Assembly: GCF_004664715.2 (NCBI RefSeq)
Contig: NC_051086.1
Span: 76,863,164-76,927,163 of the forward strand
Length of the DNA: 64,000 nucleotides
From: Peromyscus leucopus
Taxonomy: Eukaryota; Chordata; Mammalia; Rodentia; Cricetidae
Reading direction: 5' to 3'
The position numbers and the translations under genes were made by a program. Position 1 is the first letter of the stretch. Every line of letters begins with the position of its first letter. The notes under the pieces are model-generated. The model was not told where the DNA came from, searched no databases, and was given only the letters and a program-made list of their open reading frames with translations. Below, piece after piece: positions 12,500 through 24,655 of this stretch.

Positions 12500-12730
12500 C
12501 TTATTTTGTGATGTTTTATTTTATGTGTTAGTGCTTTACTTTCTTGCATGTGTATATGTATACAATCTTCATGCAATACCCAAGGATATCAACAGAAGGC
12601 ATTGGAATCCCTGGAATTGGAGTTTCAGGAGATTGTGAGCTATCTTGCAGGTGCTGTGAATAGAACCTGGGTCTTCTGCCAGAGCAGCAAGCACTCTTAA
12701 ACACGAGTCAGCTCTGCAGCTCACATGACA
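12500..12730 (-). mobile_element. B2/B3-type SINE, antisense
   Basis: The minus strand reads 'gagctgcagagctgactcgtg' followed by a B2/B3 body, with 'gaacctgggtcttctgccagagcagcaagcactcttaa' on the plus strand matching the antisense Pol III box region of B2/B3. The 3' tail lies on the left (12500-12560, T-rich with tgtatatgtatac). Moderately diverged. Confidence 0.8.
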
Positions 12731-14219
12731 GTCTTTTAATTTATAAAGAGAATATGTTTCACTGGTAATAATCAGGTATTATTTACTTAGGATTTCAAAA
12801 TGTTTCTGGGTAGAAATTTATCAAATTAGTTAAATATGATACATTTAGTGACAGCTTGATAAAAATGGATACTTATCACTGGGTGTCCATGACTATTGCT
12901 TTTCATTTCATATACATCTAATGTCTTCCAGTAGAATGGAGTCTTTACTGAACATTTAACACTACAAGCAGATAGAATTTCTGTTCAATGTTGTTCACTT
13001 ATAATTTATTGACATATATTGTAAGGGTGTAAAGATAGGTGTGCATGCTTGGAACATTGCTATAGGTTACCATCTTTTATGAACTAAAAGGAATACTAAT
13101 TACCAGTAAGTTGCCTTCATGTTCATGATCCCGCTTGGTAAGATAATGTGATTACTCATTATTACAAGCAAAGGCATTCTGTTTATGCAAATGCTAAGTC
13201 TTTCCCTGTGTCAGTCTAGGAGTGGCATTCATTACATAAGTAAACATGAGCTCTTCTAAAAGAAATATAGTTTCATGTATACATTATTTAGCAAATTTTA
13301 GTGAAATACAGTCATAGTAGTGAACACATAGGAAAGACATACTAAAACCCTGTTCAGATTTATAGGCAGTTATTGTTTCAATATTTTTGCCTTACCCACG
13401 GTGATTATATATAAATGCTAACTGAGACTCCTTTTCTTTTCTTCCTAAGTGACTGCACAGGTTAAGGAGTCAAGAACTATGTTTTATTTGGTTTATTAAT
13501 TAATCACTTATTTGACTTTCACACATCTCTAATAAGACTTGGCATTTTTTGCCTAAGCACAGAAAGGTACTAATTTACCAAATTTCCCCTAGATCTAGTG
13601 TTGACTACTGACACTGTGTGACAGCAACACTCTGTCTGGCAGTCAGATCCTGCTCAAGATTTTGGATAGAATCAAACACTACACATGTAAAACAATCTCT
13701 AAATAATGCACTTTGTATTGAATCCTGGGCAAATATTTAATAAATATCCCACACATCTCATATGATTGTGGATTTCTAGCAGATCTTCTGGCAGTTCCAA
13801 ATAGCACAGAAACTTTAACATATCTGTGTGGCTTTCTCAAACACTTTCTGTGAATTTATGATGCATTGCCAATTAAAGGAGAGTAATTCTATGCTAATGT
13901 TACGTGGCTTACCCTTTAAACTCTTGTAATGAAATTCATTTTTTTTTTTTTACCTATAACACCAATCTTGTTACAGTACATATTTCACTAAAGAACCCTG
14001 ATATGTAAAATTCTTTAGTGTGACCTCACATTCCATAACCTGTGAAGTGCTATAGACACTTTAGTCTTGAATATGGATATCATAAGCTTGTCTTTACTTA
14101 TTAATAAACTCTTACTATCCAACTGAACAGCAACTTACCATTATTTACAGCTTATCTATAATCAATGAGCTTTCAGATAAGTCAAGAATCATTTTCACAT
14201 ACCTAGTTAGCTAAATGCC
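12731..14219. other. Mostly unassigned; octamer motif and two candidate conserved patches
   Basis: A perfect octamer ATGCAAAT is at 13185-13192 within a non-repetitive patch (about 13100-13240). A second balanced patch (about 13840-13935) holds ccaattaaaggagagtaatt. Either could be regulatory or chance. No genes were seen. Confidence 0.25.
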
Positions 14220-14490
14220 AGATGGTTTGTGTATGTATGTATGAATATATCCATCAATATACCATCCATTTATATATCTATGTATCTAAGTATATATGTA
14301 CATCTGTATCTATTATCTATCTACATATTTATGTACCTATTTATATGTATCTATGTGTCTAAATATTATGTATGTATGCATTCATGTACATATGTATTGT
14401 AAATATATTTGTATACACATACACACACATATATATCTTCCTACATATCTATTTACTTACCCATCTATATATATATACCTACCTGTTGAA
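14220..14490. repeat. Decayed ATGT/TATC/TATA tetranucleotide microsatellite
   Basis: About 270 bases of imperfect tatgta, tatcta and cataca units, with short pure patches (atatatata near 14430 and 14467). The 71-codon plus frame (Tyr/Ile/Leu-rich) is a translation artefact of the repeat. Confidence 0.85.
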
Positions 14491-15358
14491 TTAAGATATA
14501 TGAGAATCTGAAATGAAATTACAAGAGAGTACAGTGCTGGAGTCTAAGAAAAAGTAGTATAATATGGTTTATAAATAACATTCTTCAATAATATGCCTTG
14601 GTTAAAAGTGTTTTACACAGTATTTGTAGAATGATCAGAGTTAGTGTTTCATACACAAATGAAAACCTGGGAGACAAAGATATATAGAACTCAATATTCT
14701 ATCATATTCCCATGGATGGTTCGTTAAATAACTGCTTAAAAACTTTATTGAAGTAACTAATTAAAAGTTAGTTATACACTTGATCCAATAGCTCAATTTC
14801 AAATGATCTTTCATAAAGCCACAATTGCTAATATAGAAAATACACTTAATACACTTAAATAAATGTGATCTAATGTATAAATATAGACTGCTACAGTGTT
14901 GTACACCATAAAGAGGATACTGTTTGTTCATTAAAATAGATGAAGTAATAACACTGAAATGTGAATACAATAATATATAGTGAATGTCATTTAAAATAAT
15001 ATGTAAAGTATTACCTCTACTCTTTTAACAAATGGATAAATAACATTAAAAATTACATTACTACTACTGATGGTTACATTGTATAGTGACATGCAAATCT
15101 TTATTTCTTCTTTTATTTTATTTTTCATCCAAAACCCTGGCTCTTCATATATATTGTGGCTTCTAGTTTAGTGTTTTTGTGTTAATCCTGAGTGTGTAAA
15201 TGAGTAGGTCTCTGATTCTTGTGCCTTCTCTTGGACTCTTTTCTTACTATTAATTTGTCTTATTTCATGTTTTTAACCACTGTTCATTTTTTTTAAATTT
15301 ACTTTTAGCACATGCACAAAATTTGTAGTTGGAAAGATATTTTACATAAATGAAGAAT
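14491..15358. other. No recognised feature
   Basis: AT-rich and unassigned, with no gene-like frame. Confidence 0.4.
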
Positions 15359-15790
15359 TGTGGGGTCTCCTTTTTCCTCATGTCCTGTTGGCCACCAGTC
15401 TGAGAAAATGAAGGGAACAGAGGTAGTGTTCAGGACTTTGTACAGCCTGTGAGTATAACAGAATCAGCCTTCAGGGATGTGATTCAGTGAGACAGTTCAA
15501 CTTTAGTTCAGAGTAAGGAGAATGTACAGGATGACAGCAGTGGCCGGGGCATCATCTAATTTTCATTCGGCAGCAGGATCCTGCCATACGACAGAGCATA
15601 ATATCTAATTTTCATATGGACAGTGGGTTGGGGAGGTATTTGCATCAAACTGTGTCAAAGATCACATTTAAGTCAGGCATCCAGGATCAGTGATAGCTTT
15701 CAAATAAGGTCAGGCAGAGATCAGGAATACTTTCTGGGGGAAAGAATTACTCCATTTTGTGCCTAGCTCAGAGAACTATCCAGACATGGT
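15359..15790 (+). mobile_element. Unassigned LTR-like family, copy 1
   Basis: It starts tgtggggtctcctttttcc and aligns by eye in order with 53088-53560: 'ctttttcctcatg', '-ttggccac', 'cagcctgtga', 'tcagtgagacag/tcagtgacacag', 'aagtcaggcatc' and 'aaataaggtcaggca/agataaggttaagca'. Two copies at distant sites with the same start show an interspersed element. The TG start and length suggest an LTR. The 3' end and target duplication were not resolved. Confidence 0.55.
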
Positions 15791-16006
15791 AGACCACAAT
15801 CTTAAATATGAGAGTCCTCTAACAAGGAATTAAGCAGAACTTCAAGAATGTAATCATTCCACAAGAGACTTTAAAATCTGGAATTATTTATTAGCATCTT
15901 AAGATTTTTCTTTCTTAAAATTTATGGGAACAGTTTTGTGAACAAACATTCAATGCAGACCATATGATCTAGTAGTAAACTTTATAATTTCATCATGCTT
16001 AAAAAT
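15791..16006. other. No recognised feature
   Basis: Short unassigned gap between the LTR-like element and the B1. Confidence 0.4.
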
Positions 16007-16186
16007 ATTAACCTTCGCCGGGCGGTGGTGGCGCACGTCTTTAATCCCAGCACTCAGGAGGCAGAGCCAGATGGATCCCTGTGAGTTCGAGGCCAGCCTG
16101 GACTACCAAGTGAGTCCCAGGAGAGGCGCAAGGCTACACAGAGAAACCCTGTCTCGAAACCCCCCCCCCAAAAAAAATTAACCTTC
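16007..16186 (+). mobile_element. B1 SINE with target duplication
   Basis: The B1 body is 16017-16160 (gccgggcggtggtggcgca ... ctgtctcgaaa), followed by a C9/A8 tail. It is flanked by the 10-bp direct repeat attaaccttc (16007-16016 and 16177-16186). The 7SL-derived promoter boxes and the diagnostic 'gttcgaggccagcctgg' are intact. The right half has the tccaagtgagt-ccaggagaggcgcaaggctacacagag form that I associate with cricetid B1 copies. A young-looking insertion. Confidence 0.95.
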
Positions 16187-17456
16187 AATTTCATTTTAAG
16201 TCATTCAATACTTTTTGTAGTGGGAAACAGCATGTTATGTTGCATGTGGATGGTATCTCCCAGCAAGTTAAATTCATGCCACCCTGACTGAATCTATTAG
16301 AATTTCAAACACAGACAGAAATGGTATCTTATCCAAATAAATGAATCAAAGGAATACTTATTTTTTTTCACATCAAGGCTACCTTTTGCTCAAACTTTCT
16401 AAATTTTTGAAGCAATTCAAATTTTATTGAGCATTTTCTTGTTAAAAATTGAAGAAGTCATGTAATTTTGATATTTCTCTGTAGAAGATCTGCAGCATTA
16501 GCTTCAAATGTTAGGAAACTATATTTGAAAAATCCAAAGGAACATCATAAATGCATTGACTCATCATAACAAATTCTGAGTGTCTTATTTCATCAAGTCG
16601 TCCTCTTTGATAGTGTGGCTCAGGCAACATCTCATTTCATGAGGAAAACAGACAATAAAAATTGCTACTATATTATCCTCTCCAAAGCAAATTCCACAAG
16701 ACTGAAATCAGATGTTGGGACTTTGCAAAAATGCTTTTATTTACTAATGAATATAAAGTAGAAACATCTCCATTCATATTCTACAATTTTTAAAAATCTA
16801 TCTATTTATCTGGACATGGCTCCTGTGTGTGTTTAACATTATGTTTAACTCAAAGACATATTGTAACAATCACATTAACCACGTATTGAATGTACTGTAT
16901 GTTTCCCTATTATCAAGTTGAAATTAATCAATGGATAGAAGTTAGTTTAAAAAATGTAGAAGGAAACATAAGACACATAACTGCATAAACCATAAGTGAA
17001 TGGATAATTTCACAAAGCAAGTATATTTAAACAATCAATGATGTTAGCTAATCATATATCAGCAGCTCCTGTGAAGAAACTTGTCAACATCTTCAGATTG
17101 TTGTCCCCTCTGAAAAGAAAACGTTGCTGTGTTTTCTGTTAACTCAGCTCTTTTTTCTGGTTGTATGACTGTATTGTTTCATTCTTAACTATCTTTTGGA
17201 GATTTACACGTATTTTTTTTTTTAAACTCTAATTCAATCTGTAAAACTCAGTTTGTCACTATATTTATATATGTATTTATAACAGATTTATTATTTCTCA
17301 CAATGATTAACAAGGATATGCTTCCAGATTTTTTTTAACCAGAACAAATAGTGTGGACATAAATATTTGAATATTTCCAACTTGGAATTTGTCCCCAGAG
17401 TATCTAGAGTTGCTTTGGAACTCACACCTCCAACAATGGCATGCTCTGTTGTGGGA
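16187..17456. other. No recognised feature
   Basis: AT-rich and unassigned, without a gene-like frame or clear repeat. Confidence 0.4.
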
Positions 17457-18129
17457 TATTTGTACACTGTGTGAAAGTGTGTCTATTGGGGAAAATTATT
17501 AAGGCCACTCCACGTAGTTAAAAGGGACATTTATTTAGTGGTGTAACTTACAAATGAAGGGATAGGTAGGTTGCAGGTTCTGGGAAAGACGCAGCAGAGT
17601 CCAGCGGTGTTCTCTGGAGAACTCTCCTAGGTCTACCTCTAGCGTCCAGGGTCCGGGAAACAAGAGAACAGGGTACATCCCGATCTCGGGTATTCAGGGC
17701 CCTCCCTTGGCCCCACCTTGTAGGTGTGATAGTTACCAAAGCCTCAATGGGGGATTGGAACTTCCAGACAAAAGCTGAAATGGCTAACCACTACATGTAT
17801 CACTGGGATTGATTTAATAAAGAGCTGAAATGATTCAATAAAGAGCTAGGCAGGAAGAGGTGAGACAGAACTTCCAGGGACAGAGAGAACTCTAGGGACA
17901 AGAAAGGTAGAGTTGGCAGCGAGACACAGAGAGGAAACAAGAGGTGCAAATAGAAGAAAGGTGATGCCATGTGGCAGAATATAGATTTATATAAATGGGT
18001 TACTCTAAGTTATAAAAGAACTCGTTGAGACAAGACTAAGCTAAAGGCCAATCCTTCATAATTGATAAGAAGTCTCTGTGTTGTTATTTGGGTCCTAGCT
18101 GGCAGTACAAAGAATGATTTGTTACAACA
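17457..18129 (+). mobile_element. LTR of the 'taataaa-gctgaatgg' family, copy 2, split by another LTR
   Basis: The 5' stub 17457-17483 (tgttgtgggatatttgtacac) matches the start of the family. The body resumes at 17796 with gatttaataaagagctgaaatg, 'gctaggcaggaag', 'agacacagagaggaa', 'gccatgtggcagaat', 'aaatgggtta', 'aagtctctgtgttgttatttggg' and ends gttacaaca at 18129. Between them sits a different LTR with its own 6-bp duplication. A small internal duplication of 'ttcaataaagagct' is also present. Confidence 0.75.
17484..17795 (-). mobile_element. Solo LTR nested in another LTR
   Basis: A 312-bp element in reverse orientation. On the minus strand it begins tgtagtggttagccatttcag, has aataaatgtccctttt near its 3' end, and ends caatagaca/caata. 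It is flanked by tgtgtc (17478-17483) and tgtatc (17796-17801), a 6-bp duplication with one difference. It is CpG-richer than the surroundings. A 63-codon minus frame inside is not a gene. Family name not assigned. Confidence 0.7.
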
Positions 18130-18189
18130 CTGCAGCCCTTTCCACTGTTTCTATTTGTCAGCATCACATTTCTCATGATATTAATTAGA

Positions 18190-19480
18190 CTATGGACATT
18201 TGTCTTCTTCAGTAAGAATGTATACATGTTATTTTAAATGCTTTCTTAATGCCATCTGCTGCATGAGGGAGCTTCTCTGATGATGGCTGAGCAGGCAATT
18301 GATCTGAGTACAGCAGAATGTCATCAGGAGTCATTTTGTTGCTACATTCTTTCAGTAGAATAGTAGTATTTGGTTTTTCCCTAGGTCCCTGTCCTATACA
18401 GTCTCAGGTTCTTGGTCACCAAAGCAGCTTGGTAGGGATTCTATCTCCTGGAGTGTGTCTTAAGTCAAATCAAATATTGGTTGTTTTCTCCCACAAGTTT
18501 TTTTCTTGATTGCATATTTATTCTTTGATATTAACTTTCTTTTTTTAAATTTTATTTTTCAATACAATTCAGTTCTACATATCAGCCACTGATTCCCTTG
18601 TTCTTCCCTCTCCTGCTCCCCTCCCCTTCCCCAGCCCACCCCCATTCCCACCTCCTACAGGGCAAAGCCTCCCCTGAGGACTGAAATCAACCTGGTAGAC
18701 TCAGTCCAGGTAGGTCCAGTCCCCTCCTCCCAGGCCGAGCCAAGAAACCCTGCCTAAGCCCCAGGTTTCAAACAGCCAACTCATGCAATGAGCACAGGAC
18801 CCTGTCCCACTGCCTGGAGTTTTATACCACCATCAAATTAGCAAATCTTGCATACAAGACACCATTGTAGATCAAGGAGTTTGTAGCTCAGGTGGTGTTT
18901 ACATTTCTCCTTGGTAGCATGCAGAGTATATTTTGATACAGTGAACATTAGTCAGTAGTTGTGAAGACACTAGATAGGCACCAGATCAACTTCTCTGTGT
19001 TCAGTGAGTTGTAAAATTGTTGTCTTCAACAATAGGCCCTTGTCCTTTGTTTGTGGAGAGTAACAAATATCCTTGACTACAGCCTGGATTGTTTGGAGGT
19101 TCTCATAGGAACCCTTTGGCCAGCAACTCAACTAGATATAACCTATTTCTGGTACTGGAAGCCTTATTTTGTTTATGAGAGATGTCCATTTGGGCTCTAT
19201 TTCCCGAGTATTTTGTTATTTCATGTAGACCACATTTATATATGTATATATTTTAAAAAGCATCTCTTTATTTGGTTTCCATAGTACCTCTCAAACAGCC
19301 CATAGTTTTAGCTGCTTTTATCCATTATCTCTCTCTTGTCCTCCTCTTCCCTCCCTTCCCTAATTGATGCTTCCATTCCAGTCCTTTTGTCTATCCATAA
19401 CTATCTATTCTGGTTTCCTTTCCTTAGGTGATCTATCTGTACCACCTAGTCCCTTACAGAAACCCACAGGCAGACAAAAA
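18190..19480 (-). mobile_element. Old L1 3' region (Lx-like), antisense, with nested L1 tail
   Basis: Antisense L1 3' blocks run in order: 'gagcttctctgatgatggctgagcaggcaa', 'tacagcagaatgtcatcaggagtcattttgttgct', then after an interruption 'gacaccattgtagatcaa', 'gtttacatttctccttggtagcatgcagagta', 'ttgtggagagtaacaa' and 'ggccagcaactca'. The two parts are colinear around a younger L1 tail at about 18535-18830. Ends are approximate. Confidence 0.8.
18535..18830 (-). mobile_element. Younger L1 3'-end fragment nested in older L1, antisense
   Basis: It opens with a T-rich (antisense poly-A) stretch, then has the pyrimidine-rich block 'ctcctgctcccctccccttccccagcccacccccattcccacc' and 'gggcaaagcctcccctgaggact', typical of antisense rodent L1 3'-untranslated ends. 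The copies at 26300 and 30395 share this arrangement. It is 5'-truncated and separates two colinear parts of an older L1. Confidence 0.8.
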
Positions 19481-19750
19481 CCAAGGAAACAACAAAAAGT
19501 CATAGTCTGGAATGATTAAAATACCAGTGATAAAATCTTGAATGCTTTGATCTCTAAAAGTTATAATTTCAGTTAATATTATTGTGTTATATGAATTATA
19601 TAACTTGTATTATATAAGTGTTCCATGAAAAGGATAGAGAGTTGCAGTCCCAATTATATAGTGTTACATAAGGCAACGATCTATATTGATCAAAACACTT
19701 AAGTATAAGAGAGTTAGTTAGCTTTATTCATGTTAACTTTCATTGATTGT

Positions 19751-19970
19751 AAGAATCCTACTAAATGCTGGGTGGTGATGGCGCATGCCTTTAATCCCAG
19801 CACTCAGGAGGCAGAGCCAAGCAAATCTCAGTGTGTTCTAGGCCTGCCTCGTCTGCAGAGCAAGATCCAGGACAGGCACCAAAATTACACAGAGAAACCC
19901 TGTCTTGAAAAAAAACAAGCAAACAAAACAAAAACAAAACAAACAAACAAACAAACAAAAGAATCCTACT
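19751..19970 (+). mobile_element. B1 SINE with target duplication and CAAA-rich tail
   Basis: The B1 body starts at about 19767 (gctgggtggtgatggcgca, ctttaatcccagcactc) and ends ctgtcttgaaa. An A-rich tail with repeated caaa units runs to 19958. It is flanked by aagaatcctact (19751-19762 and 19959-19970). The frames on both strands here are read-through of the SINE and its tail. Confidence 0.95.
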
Positions 19971-20289
19971 GAACATTTCATAAGAATGAAATGAAACAAT
20001 AATAAACATATATCTATATGCAGATAATAAGCTTTAAAAACATGAAATGAAAGTTGGTAAGTATCTTCCTTTGGGTTTAATTTATTGGCTTGTAAATCTG
20101 CATCTATGTGAAGAAATCTTTTTCTTAAATCTGTGAGGTACCCACTCAACTTTGCCTCTTTGTTCACGGAAATTGTTTGACATAAATTTGTCTATATTGA
20201 TTAGACTCTAACACTTGAAATGTTTCTTATTTGTACAGAGTATTTTATCCCACTAATCTATCAGCCACTTGGAGAAAACAGATTAAGAT

Positions 20290-20395
20290 ACCATGTCTTC
20301 ACGTGAGTGTTGGGATCTGAACTCAGGTGCTTATGCTTATGACGAAAAGTACTCTCACTCTCTGAGCCATCTTCCCAGCCACATACCACCACCTG
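20290..20395 (-). mobile_element. B2/B3-type SINE fragment, antisense
   Basis: 'gttgggatctgaactcaggtgct' and 'ctctctgagccatcttcccagcc' are the antisense B-box and 5' end of the B2/B3 group. Only the 5' part remains. Confidence 0.75.
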
Positions 20396-20765
20396 ACATT
20401 TTTATCACTATGATATATACATATGTTTTACATTTTCTCTCTCTGCTCAAACTCTGTTCTTCCCAGCTAGCTATCTTTCTTTTCCATTTGGAAGACAAGG
20501 AATGCAACAAAATGATAAACAACAAGCACTCCTCACTATTCATCATTCTTCATTGATTTTCTTCATTGATTTGGCTTCTACATTCCAGCCTTGTCTACTG
20601 TATTGTAGTCAATATATTTTCTACTGCCATGTACATTGTGATCATCTTTGACATCATATCTGTGTACTGTTAAATCTATCTATTAATATTTATTACTTTT
20701 GTTTTGAATTTCCTTTCATATAATGCATTTGAACATAAGTCCTTCAATTTATACTTGTACTTTTG

Positions 20766-20766
<1 letters not shown>

Positions 20767-20808
<42 letters not shown>
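20767..20808. repeat. (TA)21 microsatellite
   Basis: Pure alternating TA tract of about 42 bases. Confidence 0.97.
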
Positions 20809-20810
<2 letters not shown>

Positions 20811-23020
20811 TCCAAACTTTCAGTGAAGTGCCAAAAATGCTCAGATCAATCAGTTTTTCAAGTCTGTTAAAGCAAATATCTGCCATCCTGACATTCCAAC
20901 ATCACCAAATGAAGCAGGTATGAGTTTCTACAGTTAAGTACACATCCTGCAGGATCAAAATGCAGGCATCAAAATCAGAAAACATATATTCATTCACAAC
21001 TATGATAGGATTGGAAGTTGCTCAAACAATGCGTTTTTATAAAAAAAAAAATGTCCCTTTGCTGGGTTTATGGTTTTTATTTGGTTTTCATTTCTCCTTG
21101 GATATTTAATTTGAATGACCATGTATTTCCTTCCTTGCTCAGAGAATCTTGTTTCATGTTTAAAGCTAACTTCGGTCAGAACATGTGCACATTTAATGTA
21201 TGTCACTCTGTTGACAGCTACACCCTAGATGTGCATTGATGCCCTTCTCATTCGAATTGCTCAGCTAGCGCGCCATGATGGATTCTCACCATACTCACAT
21301 TTCTTCAAACTACTTGGTTAATGTAACACTCCTTGTTTGATCCAGAATAAAGACACTATATTACTTTTTTTTATTTTTTACTATTTCTAGGCTACTGTCA
21401 TTATTCTAAAATAGTTCTCAGATTGCAATTTCCCCATTCCACTATTCTTTTTACATTATTACCTGACAAGTAAAATGAACTCTTTCCCCAATAACAGATT
21501 CATTTTTTTTTTCAGTGTGAATGCGTGATTCCTGTTTTACCCAATGAATTATAATCTAATACTGTAATTACTTATGGTAAGCTTTGAGGCTTCATACGTT
21601 TACTGAATGGACACTTTCAAGTTGTTTTTTAAGACCTCCCCACTTTTTAGCATTGTTATACCATAAAGTACTTCAAGTTCTTTGTCTACCATGTTGATCT
21701 AATTGTGACTTCATTTCTCCAAATTGACAGAGATGCATACATATTTACACATGCATATTTCTCAGGTGTGCATGTTTCCCCTAATATAGACACATGGGAA
21801 AACCATTAATTCACACCATTTTTCTCCAATTGTAGCAGCACATAGGGCTCTTTAGCCATCTCTCTTTTCCATCCTTATAATTCTGCTCTCTGAGAATTCT
21901 GGATGATGTTTCTCTGTCTACTTAGCCCATTCACCAGTTCTCTTGTATTTAGCCTCCATATCATTGTCAGGCACAGAAACTCTTATCTATGAAAGTTATT
22001 TCTCAGTATATTTGGTTCCCATACCTCATCTGGGATACAGGTATGTGTATATTATATACATGTCCTTTGCACAATCTCTTTTTTCTTCATACTGTTGTCT
22101 GTCTGCTTTGTGTCGAGGTCCCTTATACCTGGGGAGCTACACTCCCAACTCACCTGTGCTCTGACTCAGCTCTCTGGTTTTCCCCTGTCTCACTCATCCT
22201 CCTTGTCAGGTACCCACAGTCTTCTCTGAGCTAGGGATATATTAATAAGAAGCTTAATGCAGTTCTTGCTTACTCTTACTTGTAGAATGCATGAGAATAT
22301 TTAGTAATATTAAATATTTAAGAAATATTTAACCTACCACCGCTTTCATTCTTGGTAGGTTCTTAAGTTGACTTCTTTGCTGTAAAACTGCTTAGGATTT
22401 CAATCCTTTCTGTAAGATTTCAAAATCTGCTGCATGTATCATAATTTTGGAATGCAGCATGAGAAGCAGCCCATAAGTTCTGATCCATTTCAAATCTTCC
22501 TAGAGTGTTTTTCCTTTTCAAGTCCCATGTATTAGGAGCCTCTAATTCCACCTTTTCATCACTCTGTAAAAGCATCTCTGTGGGCTCATCTGCATAACTG
22601 CTTCACCTAGATCATCCACTAGTTAATCCAATGACTGCCTCCAGGAAATTTTAGATCCCTGAGTGCATGCTTCCCCTTGGGAAACTTGACCTCCCACCCC
22701 TTGATTCCTTCATCAGCTTTCCAATAATTTCCAAAAGAATTTTTATTCCACTTTTCGTTGTTCTTTATCAATGTGTTGGTCTACCACAAATAATTCCATT
22801 TAAACCATGATACAAAGCCCGTTTAACCCGTGGGCTCTTGTAACATAACCCGTTTCCATTAATTATAAAACCAAAATGACAAAAATCCTAACCACAAACC
22901 ACAGACATTGAAAAGATAATAAGACTTAGGCTCTAGAAGATAAAAGGGAATGAAAAGGATACTTGATTTTCAACCTCTAGGCTGTAGGATTTAAATATAT
23001 ATATATGATATATTTTTAAA
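20809..23020. other. No recognised feature
   Basis: Unassigned AT-rich DNA. Two short CpG-containing words occur at about 21267-21274 (agcgcgcc). Overlapping 70-80 codon frames at 21943-22234 have no domain. Confidence 0.35.
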
Positions 23021-23024
23021 TTAT

Positions 23025-23215
23025 GTTTATTAATGCATGTCTATGTGTAGGTATGAACATACGATTTGATTTGTCTGTGAACACAAAAGAGCTCTTTGGA
23101 TCCATCAAACGTGGAGTTACAGGGGATTGCAAGTAACTGGATATGAGTGAGGGAACTGAAACCAGATTATCTCCAGGAATGGGTGCTTTTAACCACTGAG
23201 CTAAATTCACCAGAC
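23025..23215 (-). mobile_element. B2/B3-type SINE remnant, antisense
   Basis: 'gggaactgaaaccagattatctccaggaatgggtgcttttaaccactgagct' is a diverged antisense Pol III box region of a B2/B3 SINE, with the rest of the body to the left. No duplication was found. Confidence 0.7.
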
Positions 23216-24311
23216 ATTTAAAAACATTTTTAACATTGTATCTTTTGTTTTATGAATGTAATTACTTCAGTGCATTGTAATTCCAAACCAAGAGTTAATA
23301 CATGCTGAAACAATCAATCCTTTTTCTATGTTAAAAAGTGATTAAGAAAAAACAAAAACAAATAGTTGACACATTCCTTACCCATTTTAGGTAAGGACAT
23401 TAGAGGACAGTTAACATCATTACACTAGATGCCACAAAATACCCCACCGATGACTAAAAATGTCTCCCAAAGATGGTGGAAATCTGCACAATAAAATAAA
23501 TCTCCCTTGATAACCAAAGGCCTACATTGAAGGCACAGGGTCTCCAGGGCAGACAACTTACATGATTTTATTTCTGTCCACGTGTTGAATTAAACTGCAA
23601 CCCCCAGTGTAAGTTGTTTTCTTTCTTCCACTTTGACACAAAACTTCAATTCAATAGGATCCAGGCCATGGGCTCCTCCCATTCAGAAACAAGTCAGAAT
23701 AGATGAGGAATAGAAAAAAAGTGTATGATTCATGTCATCCTCTGGATACAGCTCTATAAAACAATAAATCATCTGTTGAATTCAGTGGAGCTGAGTCTTA
23801 TCTCTAACAATCCCCACAGTATGTCTAGAGTGAGAAGAGCTTAATTCCTATGTATCTAAACTTAGCAAAAAGGGATATCAATATTCTTGTGGCTTTCTGT
23901 TCCTCTACTGTCCCAACATCACTCTTTCTCCCTCCTCCATTTAATAGTTTTTTTTTTTTTGCCTTCTAATTTCAGCAGTGTTGGAAATGATCCCTTACAC
24001 TGCAATTTTAAAAATATGATATGAATTATTTTTCCCCAAAATGAGAATGGTAGAGACCTTTAACACAGCTAAATATTTCAACTTGGAATTCAGTCAATTG
24101 CAAATAATTCCATTTATTTTTTTGAGTATACTAATTTTTATCTCAGCTCTTATTTTCAATGTTTATCACAATGCTTAGCATTTAATAAAATTAGTACTAG
24201 CTGGTATCTAAATATCTAAAGTGAATAAACTTTTAAGGAATATTTACTGTATTGGCTTAAACATGTATATTTAAACTCAGATAAATACACATACAAACAA
24301 TCTTAATATAC
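23216..24311. other. No recognised feature
   Basis: Unassigned, with a short T12 run near 23949. Confidence 0.4.
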
Positions 24312-24655
24312 TGTGATGTGCTATGGGAGGCTCCTTCTGTGTGCTGTGAATGTGTATTGCTCTCATTGGTTGATCACAAAAGCTGACTTGGCCTATAGCC
24401 AGGCAGAATAAGGCTGGGCAGGAAAGCCAAATAGAGTTACAGGGAGATGAAGAAGGGCAAAGTCGGGGTAGACCAGCCTCCAAGGAACCAAGATATGTAG
24501 AAAAAGAGGGAACAAGCCATGAATCATGTGGCAAAGTATAGATAAGAATTTAAATGTAAGAGCTAGCTAGTAATAAGCCTGACCATTGGCCACATATTTA
24601 TAATTAATAAAAGCCTCTGAGTGATAATTTGGGAAGCAAATGCTGATATAATTGA
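24312..24655 (+). mobile_element. LTR of the 'taataaa-gctgaatgg' family, diverged copy 3
   Basis: Shares 'gtgctgtgaatgtgtattgctctcattgg', 'agccaggcagaa', 'aagaattta', 'gtaagagctagctagtaataagcctga', 'taattaataaaagcctctgagtgataatttggga' with the other copies. The start is approximate and the 3' end unclear. The 85-codon minus frame inside is not a gene. Confidence 0.65.

Noticed and set aside
14296..14511. 71-codon Tyr/Ile/Leu-rich frame resembling a membrane peptide
   Set aside because: A translation of the decayed TATC/ATGT microsatellite.
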